From contig DIFG01000063.1 in NCBI GenBank assembly GCA_002419025.1, forward strand, positions 34,779 to 53,135: a DNA stretch of 18,357 nucleotides, given 5' to 3'. The notes below the pieces were generated by a model that made no database searches, was not told where the DNA came from, and was given only the letters and a program-made list of their open reading frames with translations. This DNA is from Deltaproteobacteria bacterium UBA5754 (GTDB lineage: Bacteria; Desulfobacterota; Dissulfuribacteria; Dissulfuribacterales; UBA5754). This document shows positions 1-7,461 of the stretch, piece by piece (position 1 is the first letter of the stretch; each line of letters begins with the position of its first letter). The translations under genes and the position numbers were made by a program.

Positions 1-330
1 GACTTTTTACGAGACCATCAAAAATAGGGATGCAGCGCATCGTGGATCATGAAGCCGGTATGGGCGTGCAATATATGCATGCTATTTTTGCATTTATGTG
101 CCAAAATTGCATTTTGCACAAGGCGTTTTCTCTGCCGGGATATGGAAAGGCCTTGGTCCATCCTGACAGAAGGACATCTGCCATGGTTTTCCCCCCTTGT
201 CCCCGGATTTCATTCCGTCGATGTGCCGGTGTTTTCCTTTTCCCTTGCTGGATCCATGGGATATGCATCCAACATTTGTAATTTAACGAGATAAAGTTGG
301 CGCTTAGGGTGTGTGTGAGGTGAGGCGCCC

Positions 331-367
331 ATGGACGGGGTCCATTTTCTGCAGGAACATATGTTCC
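331..367. promoter_or_regulatory. Two adjacent palindromes; second matches the GAAC-N4-GTTC operator pattern
   Basis: The sequence shows ATGGAC-GGG-GTCCAT at 331-345 and the perfect 14-bp palindrome GGAACATATGTTCC at 354-367. The core GAACATATGTTC fits the LexA (SOS) operator pattern known from Firmicutes and some other phyla. Whether the LexA of this organism uses that pattern is unknown. The pair lies ~65-100 bp upstream of the putative extended -10 and about 200 bp upstream of the first gene. The first hairpin, followed by TTTTCT, could instead be a weak terminator of a gene to the left of the window. Confidence 0.35.
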
Positions 368-431
368 GGAAGCCGGGTTGCAGATTCATGTCCCTTGACA
401 AGGCCGGATTCATTCGGTTAGGCATGAACTC

Positions 432-440
432 TGCTATACT
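432..440 (+). promoter_or_regulatory. Putative extended -10 promoter
   Basis: TGCTATACT is an extended -10 element (TGN followed by TATACT). No good -35 lies 16-18 bp upstream; the nearest TTGACA (395-400) is 34 bp away and too far. Transcription from here would give a leader of about 120 nt before the gene starting at 568. Confidence 0.35.
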
Positions 441-567
441 TTCGGCAGGTCCGCATTCCGTCCTGCTGGACGAAGGCTGTTTGCCCTGTCTGCCGACACA
501 GGCAGGCGCACGGAACAAACGCCGCTAAAGCTGGTTCGAGGATTCAGGAACTGGCCATAGGCAATGC

Positions 568-1074
568 ATGGGAATCTCGAAAAAGGAATTCGTCACAGGC
601 ATGTTCAAGAAGATCGACATAGTTCCACCCCTCGGTGTCGAAGTCTTCCTGATGGTCTTCTTTTGTCTCGTCGTACTCCCTACGGCATCCCATCTTTATG
701 CCCAGGAGATCGGTTACGACGAAAACACCGAGATAACCATCAGGGGCACTGTTGTCGGTACTCATCAATCGCCATTTCATGGGCTTCTTGCCGTCCTTGT
801 CCAGACGGATGCGTGCCTCTATAGTGTCCTGACAGGTCCCAGGTGGTTCGTGGATCGAATGGGATTGCATCTGCGCGGCGGCACGGGTGTGGAGGTCGTA
901 GGGTCCAAGTTTTATGATGTTCACGGAAGTATTACCCTTGTTTCGCGCAGCATTCGTATCCTCGAACCCGGTGGTAGGCTTTTCGTCTTGAGGGACAACT
1001 CCTGCAAGCCCGTCTGGATGGTCTCGGGCTGTTCAGAGTCGTCGTGTCTAAGGGTTGCGCATCCTGACCGGTGA
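568..1074 (+). CDS. Secreted/anchored small protein, OB-fold-like, function unknown
   Basis: The 168-residue product has a basic N-terminus and a hydrophobic stretch at about residues 22-42 ending in SHLYAQE, which fits a signal peptide or an N-terminal anchor. The mature part begins with TEITIRGTVVG and runs through a short beta-rich domain containing GPRWFVDR and GTGVEVVGSKF. This layout is typical of small bacterial OB-fold proteins, and similar proteins are common in Desulfobacterota with no assigned role. The fold call is made by eye and the function is unknown. The start at 568 lacks a strong Shine-Dalgarno; ATG 601 is an alternative that keeps the hydrophobic segment. The 3' end overlaps the start region of the following folate gene by up to 20 nt, suggesting co-transcription. 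Confidence 0.6.
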   Translation: MGISKKEFVTGMFKKIDIVPPLGVEVFLMVFFCLVVLPTASHLYAQEIGYDENTEITIRGTVVGTHQSPFHGLLAVLVQTDACLYSVLTGPRWFVDRMGLHLRGGTGVEVVGSKFYDVHGSITLVSRSIRILEPGGRLFVLRDNSCKPVWMVSGCSESSCLRVAHPDR

Positions 1075-1693
1075 ACCTCTTTTCCCAGACGAACCCAATT
1101 CCATCAGGTCTCGAATGCTCGCCCTTAGAGACGGGCTTTCCTCTGAGGAAAGGCGTGTTTTGAGCAAGAGGATTTTCCTGCTTCTCAAGGCCCAAGAGGA
1201 ATACGTCAGGAGCCGTCTCCCACTTTTGTATCTTTCGTTCAGAAGCGAGGTCTGTACACACGATCTGGTCAGGGAACGGCTCGCCAATGGCCTGCCCGTC
1301 GCCTTGCCAGTGACGGATGTACCATCACGCCGAATAATCCCTTATCTGGTGTCCGACTGGAATGGAGATCTCATAAAAGGGGCCTACGGAATCCTGGAGC
1401 CGAATCCCAATAGGTGCGCACCCATTTCCCCCAAGGAGATCGATCTCGTCGTGGTCCCCGGAAGCGTGTTCGATCGGTCCTGTGGGCGGTTTGGTTACGG
1501 GGGGGGATATTATGACCGTTTCCTCGGCCTCGAGGCCGACCATGCCTTCAGGATCGGTCTTGCTTACGGGATTCAGGTAGTGGAGTGTCTGCCTGTTGCT
1601 CATCATGACGTCGCCATGGATATGGTCGTTACGGAGAACGGGGTCATTCGCTGCCGACGGCCTGGATTTTCGGAAGATTCCGGCTCTGTTTAA
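1055..1693 (+). CDS. ygfA: 5-formyltetrahydrofolate cyclo-ligase (5,10-methenyl-THF synthetase)
   Basis: The enzyme is cytosolic and converts 5-formyl-THF to 5,10-methenyl-THF with ATP, salvaging folate. The 212-residue length fits the family. The N-terminal helix reads MLALRDGLSSEERR, and the family's nucleotide/phosphate-binding signature is present as DLVVVPGSVFD followed by GRFGYGGGYYDRFL (about residues 130-158). The start is uncertain. TTG 1055 gives the usual ~20 residues before the LALRD motif but has AGGG directly against it, while ATG 1115 would cut into the first conserved helix. The gene overlaps the end of the upstream secreted protein. Its stop overlaps the stop of the convergent channel gene by 4 bp, so the two operons meet with no room for a terminator between them. 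Confidence 0.88.
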   Translation: MRILTGEPLFPDEPNSIRSRMLALRDGLSSEERRVLSKRIFLLLKAQEEYVRSRLPLLYLSFRSEVCTHDLVRERLANGLPVALPVTDVPSRRIIPYLVSDWNGDLIKGAYGILEPNPNRCAPISPKEIDLVVVPGSVFDRSCGRFGYGGGYYDRFLGLEADHAFRIGLAYGIQVVECLPVAHHDVAMDMVVTENGVIRCRRPGFSEDSGSV

Positions 1694-2688
1694 CCGGAGG
1701 AGAGATTTCGGAGAGCCGCAAGTCCTTCGGCGTTTCCCAGGGCGATGATGACATCCCCTTCACCGATGACGTAATCCGGGCTTGGACTTGCGATCATCTG
1801 TCTCGTAGGCTGTTGGACCGCGAGGATGGTCACGCCCGTCTTCCGCCTCAGGTCTGCATCCTTGATACTCTTCCCGGACAGAGGTGAGCCGGGGGAGATG
1901 TCGATCTGTTCGATGGCCAGGTCAAGATCGGTGGATTGGACAGCGAGATCGAGAAATTCGGTGACGGTCGGCTTGAGGATGGCAAGAGCCATGCGGCGCG
2001 CCCCGATCTGATAAGGTGAGATCACCTGGTCCGCCCCTGCCTGCATGATCCTGCGTTCGGACTTTTCATCGCTTGCACGGGCCACGATGAGACCCCCTGG
2101 GTTGAGCGAGCGGGCAGTGAGGGTCGTGTAGACGTTATCGGCATCCGAATGGAGTACGCAGACGATCCCACGGGACCGTTCGATTCCCGCCTCTCGAAGG
2201 ATGTCTTCCTGGGTGGCGTCGCCCTCTACATAAAGGATGCCGGTCTTCTCGAGTTCCTTGATGGCTATGGGGTCCTTTTCGATAACCACGACGGGGGGGC
2301 CTCCGCTTGTTATGGTTTCCGCAATGACCCGTCCGATCCTTCCGTAACCGCAGACGATGAAATGGTTTCGAAGGGCTGTGATCGTTTTCGTCATCTTCCG
2401 TTTCTTGAAGTACCCTTCGATGTGACCTTCAACAACCGCTTCAGAAAGTGTGCCGATGGCGTACACGAAAAGGCCTACCCCGAAAAGGAGGAGAAAGATC
2501 GTAAAGAGCTTGCCCGCAGGGGTCAGGGGGTGGATCTCGCCGTATCCGGTTGTGGTGAGGGAGATGGCCGTCATGAAGATTGCGTCCACCAGCCCCCATC
2601 CTTCGATGGCTATGTAGCCGATCACCCCCATGACCCAGAGGACCAGGATCAGGAAAAGGATCTTGAAGAACCGCTTCCCGATATCCAT
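1690..2688 (-). CDS. Potassium channel with RCK (TrkA-N/TrkA-C) domains, MthK-like
   Basis: The 332-residue inner-membrane protein has a first transmembrane helix at about residues 9-28. A pore segment follows with the selectivity filter TTTGYGE (45-51), then a second helix at about 60-80, giving the two-TM ion-channel arrangement. The cytoplasmic part begins with an RCK_N Rossmann domain (FIVCGYGRIGR, about 109-119, nucleotide/ligand-binding glycine motif) with the acidic VVVIEKD at the end of the next strand. It ends with a TrkA_C domain (about 240-330, containing PGSPLSGKSI). It would gate K+ flux in response to a ligand such as Ca2+ or nucleotides; the ligand cannot be read from sequence. 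The start lies 11 nt after the stop of the isomerase gene and has no clear Shine-Dalgarno, suggesting an operon with translational coupling. Confidence 0.9.
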   Translation of the reverse strand: MDIGKRFFKILFLILVLWVMGVIGYIAIEGWGLVDAIFMTAISLTTTGYGEIHPLTPAGKLFTIFLLLFGVGLFVYAIGTLSEAVVEGHIEGYFKKRKMTKTITALRNHFIVCGYGRIGRVIAETITSGGPPVVVIEKDPIAIKELEKTGILYVEGDATQEDILREAGIERSRGIVCVLHSDADNVYTTLTARSLNPGGLIVARASDEKSERRIMQAGADQVISPYQIGARRMALAILKPTVTEFLDLAVQSTDLDLAIEQIDISPGSPLSGKSIKDADLRRKTGVTILAVQQPTRQMIASPSPDYVIGEGDVIIALGNAEGLAALRNLSSG

Positions 2689-2699
2689 GGGGGGTTATA

Positions 2700-4382
2700 T
2701 CATGACCGGATCGCACGGGCGAAGACCTTGGCGAAGCTTTGGAGCCCGAGGTGATAATCTTCTCCGAAATGGACGTGGATAACCTTCTTTTGCACCTGAG
2801 AGAGGGCCTCGAAATCTCCTGCTGCCTGTGCAAACTGGAGATGCCAGAAGGAGATCCCCATGCCTGGAATGGGAGGATAATCCCTCGCCCTCTTTCTCGT
2901 GAAGATGAGAAAGGCGGAGCTCAGGGGGCCGCCCTTGTGAAGCTGACCGGTCGAGTGGAGGTACCGGGGACCGAATCCGAGCGTGGTGGCGCAGCCCTTT
3001 TCCTGTCGGAGCAGGTGCCGCATCTCTCCGATGACCTCTACCACTCCAGGCTCCTCGGGCAGGTAGGGAAGAAAGGCAAAATATCCCCATGAGGGCAGGA
3101 TGTGCACCACATCCCGAATGGCCCGGGAGAGGCTCTTCATGGAAGACGCCACCATGGCGGAGGTCCGGAAATTTATGTGGCTTTGGGGGTCCACCCAGAA
3201 CTCGACAGGCATCTTGCCTTCGCGGGCGTATTGTTCGAGTACTTCGGATGTTTTTGCCTTTGCGTGGCGGACATCCGGTTCGTCAAATGCGTTGACTGCA
3301 AGAAAATGGCACGCAAGTGCGGTTGCCATCTCCCACAGGAAGAATTGTCCGCCGAGATCGGCGAGATCCTCAAGTTCGATCACATACACAGGGAATTCGG
3401 CCTTTTTGAGCTCGTCCACAAAGCCCTGGAGGGAATCCTCCTCTGGGGTTTCTTTCAGTTTGAGATAGACGAACATACGTTCCCCGCCGTAAAAGCCTGG
3501 AATCCCCGTTGTTTCGCCCACGATCGGGACGATCCCCCGGGTCTCCTTGCCGGAGCTTTCCGCGAGGAGCTGTTCCAGCCAGAGTCCGAAGGAAGAGAGG
3601 GCGGGATCCGCGAGGATGGAGAGCTTGTCATGGTTCTGGAGGGCATTTTCCGCAAGAAACTCCGCAAGGATGCAACCGGGATTGCGTTCCCAGGGGACAT
3701 CGCCGGAGCATCTTTTTTGCATTTCTTCCGCCCTGTCGAGTATGCGTCCCGGTTCGATCCCGAGGATCGCAGCCGGAACCAGTCCGAAAAAGGAAAGGGC
3801 GGAATAGCGTCCGCCTATGTCCGGCTGGTTGAGAAAGACCTTTCGAAATCCCCTTTCCTGTGCAAGGGCCTCAAGAGGTGTCCCCGGGTCGGTGATGGCG
3901 ACGAAGTGCCGGCCCGGCTGGGGGACCTTTCCCTCGATCATGGACCAGAAATGGCGGAACTGGGCGTTCGGTTCTATGGTAGTGCCTGATTTGCTTGCGA
4001 AGATGAACAGCGTGGTGTCAAGGTCTCCGTCCTTTTGGACGGTCTCGATCTGATCGGGATCCGTGGTGTCGAGGACGATGAGCCGAGGAAAGGCGTCCTT
4101 GCGGGGGAAAGTCTTTTCGAGGACCAGGGCGCAGAGGCTCGACCCCCCCATGCCCAAAAGTATCACACGGCGAAATCCGAAATCCACCACCTCGCGAGAA
4201 AAATCCTCGATTTCGGGGATGGCTTCTCGCATGGCGGCCATGTTGGATATCCAACCGAGACGATTCCGAATCCCTTCCTGCTCCGCAGGGTCGGAGGACC
4301 ACAGGGATGGGTCCCGTGCCCAGAAACGCGAGAGGATGCCCTTTTTTTCATCAGGGGATATGCGGGATGGGCGGTAGAACAC
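2700..4382 (-). CDS. pgi: Glucose-6-phosphate isomerase
   Basis: It interconverts glucose-6-phosphate and fructose-6-phosphate in the cytosol. Two SIS-type sugar-isomerase domains are visible. Landmarks are GMGGSSLCALVLE, the phosphate-binding SKSGTTIEP, the family signature GGRYSALS, and late HSTGQLHKGG. The overall sequence resembles the PGI half of transaldolase/PGI fusion proteins more than E. coli Pgi, but no transaldolase is attached here. I chose GTG 4382 (complement) because AAGGAG lies 7 nt upstream of it. The longer ATG start at 4400 adds six residues, contains that Shine-Dalgarno inside its own codons and has none of its own. It is first in a two-gene minus-strand unit with the potassium channel. 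Confidence 0.9.
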   Translation of the reverse strand: MFYRPSRISPDEKKGILSRFWARDPSLWSSDPAEQEGIRNRLGWISNMAAMREAIPEIEDFSREVVDFGFRRVILLGMGGSSLCALVLEKTFPRKDAFPRLIVLDTTDPDQIETVQKDGDLDTTLFIFASKSGTTIEPNAQFRHFWSMIEGKVPQPGRHFVAITDPGTPLEALAQERGFRKVFLNQPDIGGRYSALSFFGLVPAAILGIEPGRILDRAEEMQKRCSGDVPWERNPGCILAEFLAENALQNHDKLSILADPALSSFGLWLEQLLAESSGKETRGIVPIVGETTGIPGFYGGERMFVYLKLKETPEEDSLQGFVDELKKAEFPVYVIELEDLADLGGQFFLWEMATALACHFLAVNAFDEPDVRHAKAKTSEVLEQYAREGKMPVEFWVDPQSHINFRTSAMVASSMKSLSRAIRDVVHILPSWGYFAFLPYLPEEPGVVEVIGEMRHLLRQEKGCATTLGFGPRYLHSTGQLHKGGPLSSAFLIFTRKRARDYPPIPGMGISFWHLQFAQAAGDFEALSQVQKKVIHVHFGEDYHLGLQSFAKVFARAIRS

Positions 4383-4467
4383 AATGTTTCTCCTTTTCAT
4401 TCGGAATGGTGAGGAAAAAGAAATTTTTGTTTTTGTTCAAAAACCGTCCCATATTTCCATGACCTCA

Positions 4468-4496
4468 TAGAGTTTTCAAGGGAAAATGGATATAAT
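4468..4496 (+). promoter_or_regulatory. Putative promoter for the PEBP gene
   Basis: A perfect -10 (TATAAT, 4491-4496) lies in the divergent gap between pgi and the PEBP gene. The -35 region is poor (TAGAGT at 17-bp spacing). Transcription would start near 4503, just upstream of the longer (signal-peptide) start of the PEBP gene. That is mild support for the longer start. Confidence 0.4.
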
Positions 4497-4519
4497 CGAA
4501 TTTAATTTCCGCATGCTCC

Positions 4520-5095
4520 ATGTGCGGTGATGTGGTGCAAAACATGTTTTTTGCATCGAGGTGGGTTTTTTCGTTTATTATCGTTTTCTGTTTGCCGTTC
4601 AGCACGGTTTTCGCCATGGAGGCCGCAATGAAATTCCTATCCCCGTCTTTTGCGGACGGAGCCAGAATCCCGCTTGTCCACACGATGCCGGCCGTAGGGG
4701 GAAAAAATATTTCGCCCGCGCTCAGATGGTCAGGTCTTCCGGACGGAACCAGGTCCCTTGCCCTTTCGGTCGTGGATCCGCATCCTGTTGCCCGCAACTG
4801 GGTTCACTGGCTCGTGGTCGATATACCGCCCCATATTCTGGAGCTTCCTGAGGGGGCATCGGGCAGGTCCATGCCGACGGGGGCCCGAGAACTCATCAAT
4901 TCATTCGGCAACCGCGGTTATGGCGGCCCCCAGCCGCCTGCAGGCACCGGCGATCATCCCTATGTGTTCACCCTGTACGCATTGTCGGTGGAGCAGATCG
5001 ATATGGATCCCAGGCCCTCGGCGAAGGATTTTCATGAGGCCATCCGGGGACACGTCCTCGCCACTGCCACCTTCACAGGTTATTTCGGCCGATAG
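4520..5095 (+). CDS. PEBP family protein (YbhB/YbcL-like, Raf kinase inhibitor-like)
   Basis: The core from MKFLSPSFADGARIP through NISPALRWSGLPDGTRSLAL, DPHPVARNWVHWLVVDIP, the NSFGNRGYGGPQPPAGTGDHPYVFTLYAL block and the end HVLATATFTGYFGR is a full-length bacterial PEBP. It has the ligand-pocket motifs DPxxP/W and GPxPPxGxHxY. The biochemical role of bacterial family members is not settled. There are two possible starts. From 4520 or 4544 the protein carries a convincing signal peptide (hydrophobic WVFSFIIVFCLPFSTVFA, then MEA), giving a periplasmic YbcL-like form. ATG 4628 has a good GGAGG 5 nt upstream and matches exactly where cytosolic YbhB begins. I list the longer form because the -10 at 4491 fits it. 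The gene ends 5 nt before the ATP-grasp gene. Confidence 0.85.
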   Translation: MCGDVVQNMFFASRWVFSFIIVFCLPFSTVFAMEAAMKFLSPSFADGARIPLVHTMPAVGGKNISPALRWSGLPDGTRSLALSVVDPHPVARNWVHWLVVDIPPHILELPEGASGRSMPTGARELINSFGNRGYGGPQPPAGTGDHPYVFTLYALSVEQIDMDPRPSAKDFHEAIRGHVLATATFTGYFGR

Positions 5096-5100
5096 GGGCC

Positions 5101-5919
5101 ATGAGCCTACCTTCCTCTTCATGCATCATACGGGATTGCAGGACCATGCGGGACAGGTTTTCCTCGCTGGGGCCGGAGCATGCGGTCATAGGTCTTCTCA
5201 ACATAAAGCCTACCGAAGAACTCCTCTTTCTTGATCTTGTCGAACGCGGAGTCACCCTTTTCCCATCCGCCCTCGCCCAGTGTCTCGCGCGCTCCAAATG
5301 TCTCCAGGCCTCGGTCCTTGGGGAATGGATGATCCCTCATACATTCGTCGCCCGGGACCGTCACGACCTTATGACATGGATCACGGCCTACGGCAAGGCA
5401 GGTGTCACCCGTGTGGTCACCAAGCAGAATCGCTTCAACTGCGGTCTTGGCGTACATGTGTGGGAGGGGATCGAGGAGGTACACAACCAGGCCTGTTTCG
5501 GTTCCCTTGCCTATCCCTTTGTGGTCCAGCCCCTTGTCGAATCCGTTCTTGACGTCCGTGTCGTCATGCTTGGAGACTATATCGAGGCCTATTGGAGGAA
5601 AAACCCCCACTCTTTTCGAAACAATCTCTATTGCGGTGGAGAGAGCGGAGAATACCACCTCGCCGAGGATCAGATGGATCTCTGTCGCGCCGTTCTTGCG
5701 AGGGGCAAAATGCCTTATGCCCACATCGATCTCATGGTGCTTCCGGACGGGACCACATACCTCTCCGAGGTGAATCTTCGCGGGGGCCTGAAAGGGGCGC
5801 GGATCTCCACTGCACGCTATCAGGAATTGATAGCCCGAATAAATGAGGGTTTTATCGAAGATTGCCTAAGGAATAGAGCAGGGTCTCCCCTGACTCATCC
5901 TTTTGGTTCATGCGGGTGA
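5101..5919 (+). CDS. ATP-grasp (RimK-like) protein, substrate unknown
   Basis: The 272-residue protein has the ATP-grasp layout. A first Rossmann-like region (AVIGLLNIKPTEELLFLDLVERGVT) is followed by a helix with a leaving-site motif (QCLARSKCLQASVL). The nucleotide-binding beta strands contain VTRVVTKQNRFNCGLGVHV and PFVVQPLVESVLDVRVVMLGDYIEAYWRK. The metal-binding end (DLMVLPDGTTYLSEVNLRGGLKG) supplies the Glu and Asn of the catalytic Mg site. Such enzymes ligate an amine or thiol to a carboxylate through an acyl phosphate. The substrate cannot be inferred, although adjacency to the PEBP gene suggests co-expression. The start at 5101 has a G-rich stretch very close to it; ATG 5146 is an alternative that keeps the domain. 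The 3' end overlaps the convergent gene by 68 bp. Confidence 0.75.
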   Translation: MSLPSSSCIIRDCRTMRDRFSSLGPEHAVIGLLNIKPTEELLFLDLVERGVTLFPSALAQCLARSKCLQASVLGEWMIPHTFVARDRHDLMTWITAYGKAGVTRVVTKQNRFNCGLGVHVWEGIEEVHNQACFGSLAYPFVVQPLVESVLDVRVVMLGDYIEAYWRKNPHSFRNNLYCGGESGEYHLAEDQMDLCRAVLARGKMPYAHIDLMVLPDGTTYLSEVNLRGGLKGARISTARYQELIARINEGFIEDCLRNRAGSPLTHPFGSCG

Positions 5920-6829
5920 TCGAGACGAAAACCGTGCCATTCAGAGGGAAGAGCCCGCTGACCCTGCCGTCGAAACGGTTTTCGAGGCGTTCGATCTGGT
6001 AGGTCCCGTTAGCAAGTAGGCATGTCCACAGTGCATCGGGCGCTTCTGGATCAGCGAATATAACCCCATCCTTCCAAGGCGCAATCGGCAAAAAGGCCTG
6101 ATCCTCCGAGGTGCTTCCCTCAGATGGGAGTTGATGTGTCCATGGGGGAGATCCTTCCGCCACGATATGGACGGTGTGCCCGGAAGTCAGCGTGAAAAGT
6201 TCACGCACGCCGTCCCCATCCAGGTCAATCCATGCCGTTTTCAGGATCGAAGCGCCGGATGGGAGTCTTATAGCCGGGGCCCCATGGTAGCTGATGCCAT
6301 CTGTCCCCGCCTTCAGCTGATAGAGACGGTCCCCATAAAGGATTTCGGGTGCAAAATTTTGGCCGAAAAGATGAGGGCCATCTCCAAACCCTGTTTCCCT
6401 GAAAGCGAGCCAGAGATTGATTCCCTCCTGAATCACGGTGATTTTTCCCCCTTCGTATCGCAAGAGGGCGGAATTCAGGCCCACTCCATCGATTATGGAG
6501 TTGAGAACGATCCATCCGTTCCGGGCCGAGGCCGAAAAGGACATGGGACGCCCAGGGGGGTAAATAGGGAAAAAGTTCCTTGTACCAGGACTCCTATAGG
6601 GCAATATGGACAGCCCTGAGGGGACGAGAGTCACGATTTCCTCATGCCCATCCCCATCCAGATCCAGGACGTCCACCTGAAGGGCGGGATCCGGGAGCCT
6701 TCCCGAGACCCGGAGATCGGCATAGACATTTTTGAGATGCATGCAGCACGACAGGATGATCACCGCACAAACGACTACGGGAAAAAGGATTTGCGTGCTT
6801 GGTATCTCGGGCTTTTGGAGCGACATCAT
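5852..6829 (-). CDS. Exported VCBS/FG-GAP repeat protein
   Basis: The 325-residue product has an N-terminal hydrophobic segment (about residues 14-30, containing a Cys-Cys pair) that fits a signal peptide or anchor, so the protein is probably periplasmic or surface-bound. Two calcium-binding loops of the FG-GAP/VCBS type are visible: DVLDLDGDGHEEIV near residue 55 and AWIDLDGDGVRELF near residue 197. The rest is beta-rich, as in an incomplete beta-propeller. No enzymatic motif is visible. The extreme N-terminus (MSLQKPEIP) is encoded by a degenerate partial copy of the repeat that follows immediately upstream, so the current start may be a recent acquisition. The C-terminal 22 codons overlap the convergent ATP-grasp gene. 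Confidence 0.75.
   Translation of the reverse strand: MMSLQKPEIPSTQILFPVVVCAVIILSCCMHLKNVYADLRVSGRLPDPALQVDVLDLDGDGHEEIVTLVPSGLSILPYRSPGTRNFFPIYPPGRPMSFSASARNGWIVLNSIIDGVGLNSALLRYEGGKITVIQEGINLWLAFRETGFGDGPHLFGQNFAPEILYGDRLYQLKAGTDGISYHGAPAIRLPSGASILKTAWIDLDGDGVRELFTLTSGHTVHIVAEGSPPWTHQLPSEGSTSEDQAFLPIAPWKDGVIFADPEAPDALWTCLLANGTYQIERLENRFDGRVSGLFPLNGTVFVSITRMNQKDESGETLLYSLGNLR
6786..6828 (-). repeat. Degenerate partial copy of the 153-bp repeat
   Basis: Read on the minus strand, the segment containing GCTCCAAAAGCCCGAGAT aligns with the repeat's GCTCAAAAAGCCCGAGAT. The similarity continues imperfectly for about 40 bases. It lies head-to-head with the complete copy at 6837-6989 and encodes the first residues of the FG-GAP protein. 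Confidence 0.5.
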
Positions 6830-6836
6830 ATATCAA

Positions 6837-6989
6837 GATCGCACTGCAAAAACCTCAAAATCTGATCCCGCTCAAAAAGCCCGAGATGCAAGGCGCGAAA
6901 TTTTTCAGGAATGAGGCGTACTTGGCGTACGCCGCAGTGACTGGAAAATTGAAGCAACGCCGCAGATCGGGTTTTTTTGAGCGGGATCA
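6837..6989 (+). repeat. 153-bp foldback repeat, copy A
   Basis: This copy is nearly identical to the reverse complement of 9464-9616. Within it, 6863-6989 is an imperfect long hairpin: TGATCCCGCTCAAAAAGCCC at the left is matched by the reverse complement of the right end (GAGCGGGATCA). Inner paired blocks (AATTTTTCAG with CTGGAAAATT) and a central GCGTAC..GTACGC follow. It carries no gene. The layout fits a MITE-like or REP/BIME-like non-autonomous element. A ~26-bp single-sided flank (gatcgcactgc then A-rich) is also shared with copy B. Confidence 0.85.
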
Positions 6990-7008
6990 TATCAAGGGTT
7001 TTTACATC

Positions 7009-7042
7009 AAAAAAGCCCTTACTCGAAAGGAGCAAGGGCTTT
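7009..7042 (-). terminator. Rho-independent terminator of dsrC
   Basis: On the minus strand AAAGCCCTT and AAGGGCTTT form a 9-bp stem with a 13-nt loop, followed directly by a run of T. It lies about 37 nt after the dsrC stop. Confidence 0.85.
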
Positions 7043-7078
7043 GAAGATCAGTTTGTAACAGAATCAACTATTGATGGA

Positions 7079-7399
7079 TTATACGCAGCCGGTGGGTTTG
7101 GGAAGGCCAGCCATTTTACAGGCCCCCTTTCCAGGTCCGGACGGGAAGAGCTCGTAGATCTTCTTGAGAGGATAGCCGGTGGTTTTGGAAAGGATCCTGA
7201 CCATCGGAGCGATTCCGTTTTTCTTGAAGTAGTCCTGAAGGACGTTGATGATCTTCCAGTGATCGTCAGTCAGTTCGGAGATACCCTCCTGCTCCTTCAC
7301 ATAATCAACCCACTCAGGACACCATTCTTCCATGCCCCGTGTGAGGAATCCATCTTCATCAACCTCGAATGTTTTTCCCTTGAATTCAATTGTCGCCAT
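7079..7399 (-). CDS. dsrC: DsrC, sulfur-carrier substrate of dissimilatory sulfite reductase
   Basis: The 106-residue cytosolic protein is a complete DsrC/TusE-family member. It has the flexible C-terminal arm ending GACKMAGLPKPTGCV, so both redox cysteines are present: Cys94 and the penultimate Cys105, 11 residues apart as in true DsrC. TusE-type tRNA-thiolation homologues keep only the last one. In dissimilatory sulfur metabolism DsrC forms the trisulfide product of DsrAB, which DsrMKJOP then reduces. This implies sulfate/sulfite reduction or sulfur disproportionation or oxidation in the host. Translation is supported by a strong AGGAGGG 4 nt before ATG. It has its own putative promoter and a strong terminator, so it can be expressed apart from ycaO upstream. 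Confidence 0.96.
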   Translation of the reverse strand: MATIEFKGKTFEVDEDGFLTRGMEEWCPEWVDYVKEQEGISELTDDHWKIINVLQDYFKKNGIAPMVRILSKTTGYPLKKIYELFPSGPGKGACKMAGLPKPTGCV

Positions 7400-7461
7400 G
7401 GTTCCCTCCTGAAGGATTTTTCAAAAAAAGAAAAAAGGAAGAAAATTTTGATTTTTCGTTC

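Larger units (their letters stand above)
1..567. other. Intergenic region, no convincing gene
   Basis: The 567 bases before the first plausible gene contain only short open frames without family resemblance. The first ~27 bases (gactttttac followed by gagaccatca) resemble one end of a dispersed palindromic repeat that I recall from Desulfobacterota genomes, but the window edge cuts it and there is no second copy here to compare. Inside the region are two adjacent palindromes (331-345 and 354-367), a consensus -35-like TTGACA at 395-400 and an extended -10 at 432-440. The stretch 441-535 has several short self-complementary segments, for example TTCCGT with ACGGAA and CCTGTCTG with CAGGCAGG, so a structured leader or small RNA is possible. 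I could not match it to 6S, SRP or any riboswitch. Confidence 0.5.

Noticed and set aside
88..108. Sigma-54-like promoter on the minus strand (TTGGCACATAAATGCA)
   Set aside because: The GG-to-GC spacing is one base too short for a -24/-12 promoter, and no gene follows on that strand within the window.
441..540. SRP (4.5S) RNA or 6S RNA
   Set aside because: The conserved SRP GGAAGGAAGCA-type loop and the 6S central bubble sequence are not present; only generic hairpins can be seen.
3102..3989. Long plus-strand open frame of 295 codons
   Set aside because: It is the antisense shadow of the glucose-6-phosphate isomerase gene and shows no family features.
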